A DNA stretch of 64,000 nucleotides, taken from assembly GCF_029109325.1 (NCBI RefSeq), contig NZ_JAQKQJ010000020.1, positions 52,454 through 116,453 of the forward strand. The letters run 5' to 3'. The notes below the pieces were generated by a model. That model did not search any database and was not told where the DNA came from. It was given only the letters and a program-made list of their open reading frames with translations. Positions 44,573 through 54,063 of this stretch are shown piece by piece. The translations under genes and the position numbers were made by a program. The first letter of the stretch is position 1. Every line of letters starts with the position of its first letter. This stretch comes from Nodosilinea sp. PGN35 (lineage in GTDB: Bacteria > Cyanobacteriota > Cyanobacteriia > Phormidesmidales > Phormidesmidaceae).

Positions 44573-45719
44573 CGCCACCCTGTTTGCCCTGCACATTCCC
44601 TTTGTGGAAGCCTTCGCCCACAGCGTGCGATCGCGCAGCAGCTCAGATTCGATTGTGGTGCGGCTGCGGGCTGACGACGGCACCGTGGGCTACGGCGAGG
44701 CGGTGGCGCGGCCCTACGTCACGGGAGAAACCGTGGCGGGCTGTTTGGAGTTTATGGAGCATACCCTGTGGCCAGCGGTGCAGGCGACCGACTATGCCCA
44801 GTGGTCAGGGCAGGGGGCGATCGCCTGGTTGCAGTCGCTGGCCCTGCCCGCCGCCGCCGATGGCACCCCTGGCGTGGTGGCCTGGCACGGGGCGCGCTGC
44901 GGCTTTGAGCTGGCCCTGGTGGATTGTCTGCTCAAGTCTGCCGGAGTCTCGCTGGGGGAACTCTTGCCGCCCCGGCACCCAGTCACCTACAGCGGCGTGA
45001 TTACGGCCAGCAGCATTGAGGGGGCGGTGAAACACGCCAAGCGCTTTAAGCAGTTTGGCCTGCCCCACCTGAAGGTGAAGATCACCGGGGAGGCCGATCG
45101 CGAGCGGCTGGCGGCCATTCGGGCGGCGGTGGGGCCAGCGGTGTCGCTGCGGGTGGATGGCAACGGGGCCTATGGCGTGGAGGGCGCGATCGCCACCTGT
45201 GAGGCCCTATCAGAATTCCAGATCGACAGCGCCGAGCAAATGATCCCGCGCGGCGACCCCCAGGTCCTGGCGGCGGTGCAGGCGGCCACCGCCGTGCCCC
45301 AGATGGCCGATGAGTCGCTGATTACCCTGGCCGATGCCGAGGCACTGATTGCGGCCAAAGCCTGTCGAGGTTTCAATCTGCGGCTGGCAAAATGCGGGGG
45401 GCTGGGGCCAACCCTGGCGATCGCCGAGCTGGCCCAGGCCGCTGGTGTGACGGTGCAGGTAGGCTGCCAGGTGGGTGAGACGGCGATTCTCTCGGCGGCG
45501 GGGCGGCACCTGGCGGCCCATTTGCCCGAGATTAGCTTTTGCGAAGGCTCCTACGGCAGCCTGCTGTTGCGCGAAGATCTCAGCCGTCGCCCGATTCACT
45601 TTGGCCACCAGGGGCTGGCAAAACCGCTGAAGGGGCCAGGGCTGGGGGTCGAGATTCAAGACGATCTGCTAGAAAAATACGCCCAGCAGACCCTTTCTCT
45701 CTCAGCAAAGGCAGTGTGA
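44559..45719 (+). CDS. Enolase-superfamily enzyme (dipeptide epimerase/MLE-like)
   Basis: 386 residues. The full catalytic set of the muconate-lactonizing subgroup is present: K172-x-K174 (LKVKIT), D200 and N202 (LRVDGNG), E226 (SAEQ), D251 (ADES) and K278 (RLAKCGG). Known members are L-Ala-D/L-Glu and other dipeptide epimerases, o-succinylbenzoate synthase and muconate cycloisomerase. The usual eighth-strand DxD of the Ala-Glu epimerases is replaced by a CEGSYG segment, so the substrate probably differs. It overlaps the HDO gene by 14 bp. Confidence 0.88.
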   Translation: MRIVDATLFALHIPFVEAFAHSVRSRSSSDSIVVRLRADDGTVGYGEAVARPYVTGETVAGCLEFMEHTLWPAVQATDYAQWSGQGAIAWLQSLALPAAADGTPGVVAWHGARCGFELALVDCLLKSAGVSLGELLPPRHPVTYSGVITASSIEGAVKHAKRFKQFGLPHLKVKITGEADRERLAAIRAAVGPAVSLRVDGNGAYGVEGAIATCEALSEFQIDSAEQMIPRGDPQVLAAVQAATAVPQMADESLITLADAEALIAAKACRGFNLRLAKCGGLGPTLAIAELAQAAGVTVQVGCQVGETAILSAAGRHLAAHLPEISFCEGSYGSLLLREDLSRRPIHFGHQGLAKPLKGPGLGVEIQDDLLEKYAQQTLSLSAKAV

Positions 45720-45723
45720 GGCG

Positions 45724-47373
45724 ATGGCCAGTCTGTATACCCTCGGCCTGCGCTGGCAGGGACGCAGCCTGAAAGGTCGGCTGGAGGCCGCCACCCAGGA
45801 TCCGGCGCTGGCCCAAACGCAGCTGTTGCGGCAGCTGCTCCGCCGCCACGGCGACACCCAGTTTGGCCGCGAGCACCGCTTTGATCAGATTCGCACCCCG
45901 CTCGACTACCGCCGGGCGGTGCCCATCCGCGACTACGAAGGCTTTCGGCCCTACGTGCAGCGGATGATGGCCGGGCAGGAGCAGATTCTGGTGAACGAGC
46001 CGGTGCGGATGTTTACCATGACCAGCGGCACCACCGGGCAGCCCAAGTACATCCCTGTCACCGCCGGGGTCGAGCGGGGCGGGTCGCGGCTGATGCGGCA
46101 GTGGCTCTACCGCATTCTGCAAGACCACCCGACGTTTTTGAACCGGGCGGTGGTGGGCATCGTCAGCCCGGCGATCGAGGGCTACACCCCCGGCGGCATT
46201 CCCTACGGCAGCCTGTCGGGGCGCATCTACCAGCAGATTCCGGCCCTGATTCGCCGCACCTACGCCATCCCCTACCCGGTGTTTGAGATGGCTGACTACG
46301 ATCGCCGCTACTGGGCGATCGCCCGCTACGCCCTGGCGCGGCAGGTGTCGTTTTTCTGTACGCCCAACCCCAGCACCCTGAAGCGCCTGGCCACGGTGAT
46401 GACGGATCGGGCCGAATCGCTGATCCGCGCGATTTACGACGGCGCGGGGGGCGAGGGACTGCCCGTCCAGCGGCCCCAGCCCCAGCGGGCCAGGCAGCTA
46501 GAGCAGATTTTTACCGCCACCGGAGCCCTGCGGCCCCAGGACTGCTGGCCCCACCTGGAGCTGCTGGGCTGCTGGACGGGCGGCTCGGTGGGAGCCCAGG
46601 CCCGCCAGCTCACCGCCGACTACGGCCCCCTGCCGATTCGCGACCTGGGCTACCTGGCCAGCGAGGCCCGCATCACCCTGCCCTACCAGAACAACACCCC
46701 CGCTGGCCTGCTCGATCTGACTTTGAATGTCTACGAATTTATTCCGGAGGACTGCGCGGAGCTGGCCGACCCGCCAATTTTGCTCAGCCACGAGCTGGAG
46801 CCGGGGCAGCGCTACCAGATTCTGCTCACCACCCCCGGCGGCCTCTACCGCTACCACATCAACGATGTGGTGGAGGTGACCGGGTTCTACCAGCGATCGC
46901 CCCTGGTGGCCTTTTTGCGCAAAGGCCGCGACATGAGCAACCTGACCGGGGAGAAGCTGCACGTCAACCACGTGCTGGCGGCGATCGCGGCCCTGCAGCG
47001 CCAGTTTCACCAGCCCATCGGCCCCTACCGGCTGGTGGCCAACGCCGAGGCGATGCGCTACGAGCTGTACTGGGAAATGGCAGACATCCCCAGCCAGGCC
47101 TGGGTTGAATCGTGGCTGTCGGGCCTGGATCGGGCTCTGGCCGACAACAACGTTGAATACGGCCAGAAACGGGCCTCGCAGCGACTAAATGCCCCCTGCC
47201 TCCACCGCATGCAGCCGGGCTGGGCGGAGGCGACCCAACGCTGGGCGATCGCCCAGGGCCAGCGAGAGGTACAGTACAAATGGCCGGTGCTCACCCAGCA
47301 GCCCCTGCCGCTGGATGCCGAGGCGATCGCGCAAACCTATGAGCTGACGCTGCCCTATGCCCACCCCCACTGA
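45724..47373 (+). CDS. GH3-family acyl-amido synthetase
   Basis: 549 residues, beginning 4 bp after the epimerase stop. The ATP-binding motif MTSGTTGQPKYIP (near residue 100), VYEFIPED and GLYRYHINDVVEV (about 375-390), and NLTGEKLHVN are those of the GH3 auxin-responsive family of adenylate-forming enzymes. These activate a carboxylate as an acyl adenylate and join it to an amino acid or amine. In plants they conjugate auxin and jasmonate; bacterial roles are poorly known. It is the likely amide-forming step of the operon. Confidence 0.9.
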   Translation: MASLYTLGLRWQGRSLKGRLEAATQDPALAQTQLLRQLLRRHGDTQFGREHRFDQIRTPLDYRRAVPIRDYEGFRPYVQRMMAGQEQILVNEPVRMFTMTSGTTGQPKYIPVTAGVERGGSRLMRQWLYRILQDHPTFLNRAVVGIVSPAIEGYTPGGIPYGSLSGRIYQQIPALIRRTYAIPYPVFEMADYDRRYWAIARYALARQVSFFCTPNPSTLKRLATVMTDRAESLIRAIYDGAGGEGLPVQRPQPQRARQLEQIFTATGALRPQDCWPHLELLGCWTGGSVGAQARQLTADYGPLPIRDLGYLASEARITLPYQNNTPAGLLDLTLNVYEFIPEDCAELADPPILLSHELEPGQRYQILLTTPGGLYRYHINDVVEVTGFYQRSPLVAFLRKGRDMSNLTGEKLHVNHVLAAIAALQRQFHQPIGPYRLVANAEAMRYELYWEMADIPSQAWVESWLSGLDRALADNNVEYGQKRASQRLNAPCLHRMQPGWAEATQRWAIAQGQREVQYKWPVLTQQPLPLDAEAIAQTYELTLPYAHPH

Positions 47374-47833
47374 CGGTCTGCGGCTGGATCGGCCGGGGCC
47401 GACGCGCCATCCCGTAACCTGGCTGTGGGGGCTAACCCTGCTGTTCTGGCTGCGGGTGCTGGGGCAGATGCTGGTGGCCTGCTGCCAGGTGCCCTTTTTG
47501 CCGCCCATGGCCCACTGGTATTCGGGCCTGCTGCCCTACCCGCTGCTGCTGCCCAGCCAGCTGCTGATCGCGGCGCTCCAGGTCAAAATCAACTGCGACC
47601 TGGCCGGGGGGCGGGGCTGGTTTCAGCGGCCTCGCCCCCGCCTGGGCCTGGGCCTCCAGTACGCCAGCTACGGCTACGCCCTGGTGATGGTGGTCCGCTA
47701 CGGCCTCACCATGGCCCTCTACCCGGAGCGCCGCTGGCTGGGGGAGGGCACGATTCCGATTGTGTTTCACTGGGTGCTGGCCACCTACCTCTGGCTCTGG
47801 GGCTGGGGCCATCGCCGGGGCAGGCCGCTATGA
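47357..47833 (+). CDS. Small membrane protein in the GH3 operon
   Basis: 158 residues starting inside the GH3 gene (17-bp overlap). About four hydrophobic segments are visible (23-45, 52-72, 95-118 and 133-150). No motif is recognised; its place between the synthetase and the hydrolase suggests a transport, scaffold or membrane-association role. Confidence 0.7.
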   Translation: MPTPTDGLRLDRPGPTRHPVTWLWGLTLLFWLRVLGQMLVACCQVPFLPPMAHWYSGLLPYPLLLPSQLLIAALQVKINCDLAGGRGWFQRPRPRLGLGLQYASYGYALVMVVRYGLTMALYPERRWLGEGTIPIVFHWVLATYLWLWGWGHRRGRPL

Positions 47834-49644
47834 GAACAGGGCTTTTTCGCCGTTGGGCTCGGCTGCTCTCCCGCAAATGGATCTGGCTGGGGCTGCTGGC
47901 CGGGCTGAGCGCGCTGGTGCTGCTGGTGGCCGGTCGGGGTAGCGCGATCGCCGCCGCCTGGCTGGGCCACCAGCTCGACTATCCCCCCGCTAGCTACGGG
48001 GTGCGTCTGGAGCGCCGGGTCACCGTCACCGCCCCCGACGGCACGGTGCTGGTGGCCGATGTCTACCATCCCCGCACCGCCGCCCCCACCCCCACCGTGC
48101 TGGTGCGAATTCCCTACTCCAAACAGCTCAAGCACATGCTGTTTGCCCGCACCGTGGGCCACCTCTGGGCCAGCCACGGCTACACCACCGTGATCCAGGG
48201 CACGCGGGGCCGCTACGAGTCGGGCGGCAGCTACGATCCACCCTTTCTAAACGAGGCCCAGGACGGGCGAGCCACGCTGGCCTGGATTGCCCAGCAGCCC
48301 TGGTACAACGGGCGGATTGGCATGTGGGGCGGCTCCTACTTTGGCTATACCCAGTGGGTGCTGGCCGACCAGGTGGATCCGGGACTGTCGGCCCTGATGC
48401 CGCAGATTTGCAGCACCGACTTCTACGGCATGTTCTACCCCGGCGGTGCGTTTTCCCTAGAGAGCGCCCTCTACTGGGCGACCCTCAGCTACGGCCCCCG
48501 CGATGTGCCGCTGCCCCCGGAGCAGCTCCAGCGGGGCTTGGCGGGCTGGCCGCTGGTCGAGGCCGACGATCGCGCGGTGCAGAATATTCCGTTTTTTGAC
48601 ACCTGGGCCAGCCACACGGAGCGCGATCGCTACTGGCAGTCGGTCGATGGCACGGGTCGCGCCCGCCAGCTCCAGGCCCCGGCCCTGCTGATGGCGGGCT
48701 GGTACGACCCGTTTTTGCCCACCCAGCTGGCCGACTTTGAGCAGATTCGCGCCCAGGCGGCTCCCCCGGTCGCCGAAGCCACCCGCCTGGTAATCGGCCC
48801 CTGGACCCACGCCAACACCGTCACCTTCCCCGACGGCAGCCGCCCCCGCAACTACCGCTTTGAGAGCATTGGCCCCAGCCTGCCCTGGTTTGATCAGCAC
48901 CTCAAAGGTGACCCCACGATGGCCTACCCCGACCCGGTGCTGATCTACGTCATGGGCACTAACACCTGGCGCGGCGAATCGGCCTGGCCCCTGCCCCGCA
49001 CCCGCTATACGCCCTACTATCTGCACAGCAACGGTCGAGCGAATACCCTCGACGGCGACGGACTGCTCAGCCTGGAGCCGCCGGGGGAAGAAGCTAGCGA
49101 TCGCTTTGTTTACGACCCGCAAAATCCGGTGCCCAGCGCCGGGGGCACCATGCTGGGGCCAAACGCAGGCATTCAGCCCCAAAACACGGTGGAAGAGCGG
49201 CCAGATGTGCTGGTCTACAGCAGCCCGCCCCTGGCCGAGGCCATAGAAGTGACGGGGCCGGTGCAGCTGCGGCTCCAGGTTGCGACCACCGCGCCCCACA
49301 CCGATTTCACCGCCAAACTGGTGGATGTCTACCCCGATGGCAGGGCCTATAACGTATCTGAAGGGATTTTGCGGCGGGGCTACGGCCCTATTGGTAGTGA
49401 TGGGCTCGAGGAAGCCCAGACGCCTACCGAAATCGCCATCGATCTGTGGCCCACCAGCCAGGTTTTCTTTCCGGGCCATCGGCTTCGATTAGAAGTCTCC
49501 AGCAGCAGCTACCCCCGCTTTGACCGCAACCCCAACACGGGCCGCGACATCCCCACCGAGCGCCAGCCCGTCACCGCAACCCAGACGGTGTACCACCACG
49601 CCGCTGCCGTTTCTCAGCTGATTTTGCCGATTATTCCGGAGTAA
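47830..49644 (+). CDS. CocE/NonD-type serine hydrolase, membrane-anchored
   Basis: 604 residues from the ATG at 47830, overlapping the previous stop by 4 bp (ATGA). One N-terminal helix (about 17-35) anchors the protein. The alpha/beta-hydrolase core has the oxyanion Tyr in RIPYSK, the nucleophile Ser about 169 in WGGSYFGY, the Asp in GWYDPFLP and the His in GPWTHANT; the C-terminal half is the jelly-roll X-Pro dipeptidyl-peptidase C-domain. Members hydrolyse or transfer acyl groups on esters and amides (cocaine esterase, glutaryl acylase, X-prolyl peptidase). It may release or transfer the product of the GH3 step outside the cytoplasm. Confidence 0.88.
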   Translation: MRTGLFRRWARLLSRKWIWLGLLAGLSALVLLVAGRGSAIAAAWLGHQLDYPPASYGVRLERRVTVTAPDGTVLVADVYHPRTAAPTPTVLVRIPYSKQLKHMLFARTVGHLWASHGYTTVIQGTRGRYESGGSYDPPFLNEAQDGRATLAWIAQQPWYNGRIGMWGGSYFGYTQWVLADQVDPGLSALMPQICSTDFYGMFYPGGAFSLESALYWATLSYGPRDVPLPPEQLQRGLAGWPLVEADDRAVQNIPFFDTWASHTERDRYWQSVDGTGRARQLQAPALLMAGWYDPFLPTQLADFEQIRAQAAPPVAEATRLVIGPWTHANTVTFPDGSRPRNYRFESIGPSLPWFDQHLKGDPTMAYPDPVLIYVMGTNTWRGESAWPLPRTRYTPYYLHSNGRANTLDGDGLLSLEPPGEEASDRFVYDPQNPVPSAGGTMLGPNAGIQPQNTVEERPDVLVYSSPPLAEAIEVTGPVQLRLQVATTAPHTDFTAKLVDVYPDGRAYNVSEGILRRGYGPIGSDGLEEAQTPTEIAIDLWPTSQVFFPGHRLRLEVSSSSYPRFDRNPNTGRDIPTERQPVTATQTVYHHAAAVSQLILPIIPE

Positions 49645-49755
49645 AGCCTATATTTGACCGACACAAACCTTGCTTGTTCATCCTAAGAGGAAAAGGGGGA
49701 TAACAGCGGGGCTGGCACATAATGGAACTATGCAGGCAACCGCAGGATACAGATA

Positions 49756-50400
49756 ATGGCTGAGCCAATCACCCTTGACGACATTTACGCCTTATTCCAA
49801 ACCTCCCAGACCGAGGCTGATCGCCGTTTTGCGGAAGCCGATCGCCGCGCTGCAGAGTCTAAGGCAGAAGCCGATCGCCGCGCTGCTGAATTTGACCGTC
49901 AGTTAGCTGAATCTAAAGCAGAAGCCGATCGTTCACTAGCAGAGCTGAAGCGTCTCGTAGACAACACCACCCGCGCCGTGGACGGTCTCACCACTCGCTG
50001 GGGGCAGTTTGTCGAAAACTTGGTAGAGCCTGCTGTGCTGCGGCTATTCCAGGAGCGGGGCATTGATGTGCAAGAAGTCACTCGCCGCATGCGGTCTCAA
50101 CGGCGCGGGGCTGAGATGGAGATTGACATCTTTGCTGTGAATGGTGATGTGGCTGTGGCCGTGGAGGTTAAGTCGCGGCTGTCTCACCAAGATGTAGAGT
50201 ACTTTTTAAGCTGCCTGGAACGATTTAAGCAATCGTTTCCCCACTATGCGGACTATGACATTTATGGGGCCGTGGCAGGCATTGAAATTGACGAAGGGGT
50301 AGACCGCTTTGCCTATCAGCGGGGTCTGTTTGTGATCAAACAAACTGGCGATACGGTCATCATTGCCAACAACTCAACCTTTCAGCCCACGGCCTGGTAA
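49756..50400 (+). CDS. DUF3782-like coiled-coil plus PD-(D/E)XK nuclease-like protein
   Basis: 214 residues. Residues 20-68 are an 11-residue repeat of the type AEADRRAAESK, a helical coiled coil. The C-terminal domain (about 85-205) has D124 in EIDIFAVNG, then E137-x-K139 in VEVKSRL, the core of a restriction-endonuclease-like active site. Many cyanobacteria carry similar proteins with unproven function. It is only 5 bp upstream of the helicase gene, so the two probably act together. Confidence 0.75.
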   Translation: MAEPITLDDIYALFQTSQTEADRRFAEADRRAAESKAEADRRAAEFDRQLAESKAEADRSLAELKRLVDNTTRAVDGLTTRWGQFVENLVEPAVLRLFQERGIDVQEVTRRMRSQRRGAEMEIDIFAVNGDVAVAVEVKSRLSHQDVEYFLSCLERFKQSFPHYADYDIYGAVAGIEIDEGVDRFAYQRGLFVIKQTGDTVIIANNSTFQPTAW

Positions 50401-50405
50401 ACCCT

Positions 50406-52703
50406 ATGGTGGCAGCTACACCCGTCGATCGAGAGGCGGTACTGACCGAGATTCGCGCTGGGCTGCGGCGGGGCCAGCGGTCATTGGCCGACTGGGCCGG
50501 GGGACGGCTGGCGGTGTCGGCGGTGCCCGGTTCGGGCAAGTCTACGGGGATGGCGGCGGCGGCGGCGATCGCGATCGCCCGCCATCAGCTCCACCTGAAC
50601 CGCCAGCTGGTGCTGGTCACCTTCACGCGATCGGCGGCGGCCAACCTCAAGGCCAAGGTGCGCGGCCACCTGAAGGCGCTGGGCCTGCCCCAGACCAGTT
50701 TTACCGTCTCGACCCTGCACGGGCTGGCCCTGGCCATTGCCACCCGCAACCCCGAGTTGTCGAACCTCAGCCTGGATACGCTCACCCTGGTTTCCCCGGC
50801 CCAAAATAACCGCATTCTGCGCGCCTGTGTGGAGCAGTGGATTGTGGCCAACCCCGACCTCTACTACCGTCTCGTCGATGGCCGCCAGTTCGACGGGGAG
50901 GAGACCGAGCAGCTCCGGCGGCAGTCGGTGCTGCGTACCGAGGTGCTGCCCAGCCTGGCCCACACGGTGATCCGCGAGGCCAAGAGTTCGGGGCTGATGC
51001 CGGGTGAACTGCGGGAACTGGCCCAGAACGTCCACTACACCCGGCCAACGGATGGGGCAGACTACGACGTGCTCACCATTGCGGCGGGGCTATACGATCG
51101 CTACCAAACCCTGCTCCAGCAGCGGGGCTGGATCGACTACGACGACATGATTTTGGGTGCCCTCCGCACGCTGGATGACCCCGACAGCCGCCGCTTCTGG
51201 CAGGGGCGCACCTTCGCCGTGTTTGAAGACGAAGCCCAGGATTCGTCACCGTTGCAGAGTCGGTTGTTGACGCTGCTGGCCGGGGATCCAGAGAACCCTG
51301 CTGGCGAGCCCAACCTGGTGCGGGTAGGCGACCCCAACCAGGCGATCAACTCGACGTTTACCCCAGCCGACCCGGTCTTCTTCAACCAGTTCTGCGATGC
51401 CTGCCGAGGGCAGGGGCGGCTGGTGACCATGGACCAGGCCGGGCGCAGCAGCAGGATCATCATGGCTGCCGCCAACCGCATGCTGGCCTGGGTGAACCAG
51501 GCGCAGGTAGCCGGGCCAGAGACCCCCTTTCGCGACCAGGCGATCGCTCCGGTCCCCCCCGACGATCCCCAGCCGGGGGCCAACCCAGACCCCCTGGGGG
51601 CCGGGTTGGAAATTCTCTCGCCGCCCACCACGCTGGATTCGGTCAAGCTGATTGCCCAGCGGGTGAAGGACCTGTACACCGAGAATCCCGACACCAGCTT
51701 TGCCATTCTGGTGCGGGAGGGCCGCCAGGGCAAGTATGTGGGCGACCTGCTGCGCGACCCCGAGCAGGTGGGGGTAGACCTGGCGGTGCTGGGGCTCAAG
51801 TTCTACGACGTGGGGGAGCAGGACCGCCAGACCCGGGTGCCCGAGGACATGCTGGCCCTGCTGCAATTTATCGAACGGCCCCACTCCGCCGATCGCCTCA
51901 AGGGAGCCCTGCGGGTGCTGGTCGATCGCCAGCGCATTCCCACCCAGGATCTCAACGCCCTGGCCCAGGCCCCCGAGCAGTTTCTCTACCCCGGCCCGCT
52001 GGATGCGCCCCCCGACACTGAGGCGGCCCGCACAGCGCGGCGGTACTGCACCGGACTGCTGCGATCGCGCCTCGAACTCCCCCCCTACAGCCTGTTTTCC
52101 TTCATTGGCCTGACGCTGGGCTACAACCAGAGCGAGCTGGCCACCGCCGACAAGCTGGCCGCCCGGGTCAGCCAGCAAATTCGCAATGACGATACGCTGG
52201 CCGCTGCGATCGCGGTCCTCCAAGACATCGTCGGTTCCGAGCGCTTTACCGCCGTCGATACCGAAGACACCGACGACCTCTACACCCGCCCCGGCCAGCT
52301 AACGCTAATCACCATGCACAAGGCCAAGGGGCTCGACTGGGACGTGGTGTTTCTGCCCTTTCTGCACGACAAAACCATCCCCGGCACCCTGTGGGTACCG
52401 CCCCAGGGCGAGTTTCTGGGCGACTTCACCCTGGCCGAGGTGGCCCGCGCCCAGATCCGCGCCCGCGCCCACGATACCGGCGGCGACATTCCCGATATTC
52501 TTGCCGCCTGGGAGCAGGCCAAGCACCTCAAAACCGCCGAAGAGTACCGCCTGCTCTACGTCGCCATGACCCGCGCCAAGCGCCTGCTGTGGATGTCGGC
52601 GGCCCAGCAGGCCCCCTTTACCTGGAGCAAGCCGGAGAATGTGCAGGCGGCGCAGCCTTGCCCGGTGGTGGCGGTGTTGAGGGAGTGGGGGGGTAGGGGG
52701 TAG
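50406..52703 (+). CDS. UvrD/Rep-type DNA helicase
   Basis: 765 residues. Walker A PGSGKSTG (42-48), motif Ia LVTFTRSAAANLKAKV, Walker B FEDEAQDSSP, motif III VGDPNQAIN, and the C-terminal motifs LITMHKAKGLDWDVVFLP and YVAMTRAKRLL define a superfamily 1A helicase. It is shorter than AddA/RecB and without a fused nuclease domain. Its pairing with the upstream nuclease-like gene (5-bp gap) suggests a two-protein helicase-nuclease system for repair or defence. Confidence 0.9.
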   Translation: MVAATPVDREAVLTEIRAGLRRGQRSLADWAGGRLAVSAVPGSGKSTGMAAAAAIAIARHQLHLNRQLVLVTFTRSAAANLKAKVRGHLKALGLPQTSFTVSTLHGLALAIATRNPELSNLSLDTLTLVSPAQNNRILRACVEQWIVANPDLYYRLVDGRQFDGEETEQLRRQSVLRTEVLPSLAHTVIREAKSSGLMPGELRELAQNVHYTRPTDGADYDVLTIAAGLYDRYQTLLQQRGWIDYDDMILGALRTLDDPDSRRFWQGRTFAVFEDEAQDSSPLQSRLLTLLAGDPENPAGEPNLVRVGDPNQAINSTFTPADPVFFNQFCDACRGQGRLVTMDQAGRSSRIIMAAANRMLAWVNQAQVAGPETPFRDQAIAPVPPDDPQPGANPDPLGAGLEILSPPTTLDSVKLIAQRVKDLYTENPDTSFAILVREGRQGKYVGDLLRDPEQVGVDLAVLGLKFYDVGEQDRQTRVPEDMLALLQFIERPHSADRLKGALRVLVDRQRIPTQDLNALAQAPEQFLYPGPLDAPPDTEAARTARRYCTGLLRSRLELPPYSLFSFIGLTLGYNQSELATADKLAARVSQQIRNDDTLAAAIAVLQDIVGSERFTAVDTEDTDDLYTRPGQLTLITMHKAKGLDWDVVFLPFLHDKTIPGTLWVPPQGEFLGDFTLAEVARAQIRARAHDTGGDIPDILAAWEQAKHLKTAEEYRLLYVAMTRAKRLLWMSAAQQAPFTWSKPENVQAAQPCPVVAVLREWGGRG

Positions 52704-53035
52704 GGGGTAGGGGCAGACCTGTGTGTCTGCCCAGGTGTGCCTGCCCAGGTATGTCTGCCCCCAGCAATGAACGTAGGGTGCATCCGCGCAGTGATGCACC
52801 ATTGCCCAGGCTATTTTCCAGGGCAAATCTGAATCGCCTAACCTCCGCTTGCCAACAGGAGGGTGGCGTAGGGGTACAGGCCAAGCCAGCGGCTTACGTG
52901 GGTGCCCAGCCCAATCAGGGGTAGCCAAGGCGGATCCAGCATACTGGCAACAAGCGATCGATGCTTGCCACCAGTAATGAGGCACAAAACTCTGTGGAGG
53001 TAAGCCACAGCTCACCCCACCAAAATCCAAAATCG
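52690..53035. other. Repeat-rich intergenic region
   Basis: After the helicase stop, GGGGGTA units repeat at 52690-52712, then CTGCCCAGGT-type units at 52728-52760. A hairpin (GGTGCATC at 52777-52784 with GATGCACC at 52793-52800) belongs to the common GTAGGGTGCATC...GATGCACC class. No gene is supported. Confidence 0.6.
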
Positions 53036-53317
53036 CTAGTCTATGCGCTCGATTTGCCAGAGAATTTGGTTGCCCTCGCGCCGCACTCGTGACACTGACC
53101 AGTTGCGCCAGGCCCAAAATTCGCCTCGGCTGGTGACGGCGCTGGCGTTCACGTCCATGAGATCGGCCAGCTCTGAGCTGGTGATCAGATAGCCCTGTTT
53201 GGCGATTTCATCGGCAATTTGCAGGGTTTCTAGAACGTTGCGGAGGCTGTCAACCCTAACCTCACGGGGTAAAGAATCAAAATTTTCACTAATCGGAGAA
53301 GTTCCAGAGTCTGCCAT
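53036..53317 (-). CDS. Small winged-helix-like hypothetical protein
   Basis: 93 residues. The middle (ADEIAKQGYLITSSELADLMDVNASAVTSRGEFWAWRNW) has the spacing of a helix-turn-helix, and the end is a short beta wing (VSRVRREGNQILWQIERI). It may bind DNA, but this is inferred. It is oriented opposite to its neighbours. Confidence 0.6.
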   Translation of the reverse strand: MADSGTSPISENFDSLPREVRVDSLRNVLETLQIADEIAKQGYLITSSELADLMDVNASAVTSRGEFWAWRNWSVSRVRREGNQILWQIERID

Positions 53318-54063
53318 GATGCATGATGCCGTCCAAAGCTAAAATCAAGCTAAATTCTACCCTCTGGCCCTGAGGTTAAGAGTAGCCTAGCCCATAAATC
53401 ATCTATATTTTGCATTAAGAAAACTTATAATCGAGTCATCGCCTGGCCCCAAGAAACCGGGGTTCCTGGGCGTCTGCGCTTGCGCCCCAGAGCCATCCTG
53501 GGGTGCTCCGGAGCCGCTCTAGGAAAATTTCAGCAGCTGAAGTTAATAGCAATACTAGGCCATAGCAGTTCCTGATTTATGGATGTATCCGTTGGCTATG
53601 GCTCGATTTCCCCAGCTCTTAGCTGTCTAGATTCCGCCCTGTGCCTGCCCAATTGAGGGGGCAGAGGCATATTTGTGATGCACTTCATCTGAGTAAAATT
53701 TGCGATCGAAAATGATATTGATTTCTAATTTATGGACTCTGTAGGAATGGTCACTCTACTTTTCTAGCTACTGCAAAGCTGGGTCAATTCACTTACCAGA
53801 GCGCAAAAGCCCAGCCAGCTAGGGAGTTTGCCGCCGTTTGCCGACTTCCTGCTGCTGAATTCGCTCGGGCTCACCTCGGTCGGACTGGGCAAACACCGCA
53901 GCGCCTCTGCTTGGCTGCTCAGATTCGGTGCTGTGGGCTGTTTGCAGAATATTGTCCCTGGGGACGCTGCGATGAGGGGGGCCGCCGCCGGGGTGGCCTG
54001 CGCTGGCCAGAACCAGGGCAAGCCAGCATCGCTAGCTTGTCCTGGAAGACGCCCCCTACGGGG
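53318..54063. other. 746-bp intergenic region
   Basis: Contains AT-rich stretches (53395-53440, with TATAAT but no matching -35) and a GC-rich part downstream of the transporter gene. The latter carries another GACGCC-CCCTACGGGG-type palindrome (about 54050-54066). Open frames here have no recognisable protein signal. Confidence 0.4.

Noticed and set aside
47425..47829. GTG-started extension of the CocE hydrolase into the membrane-protein gene
   Set aside because: It overlaps a better frame almost fully and its sequence is Gly/Ala/Pro-rich frame-shadow; the ATG at 47830 gives a normal anchor helix.
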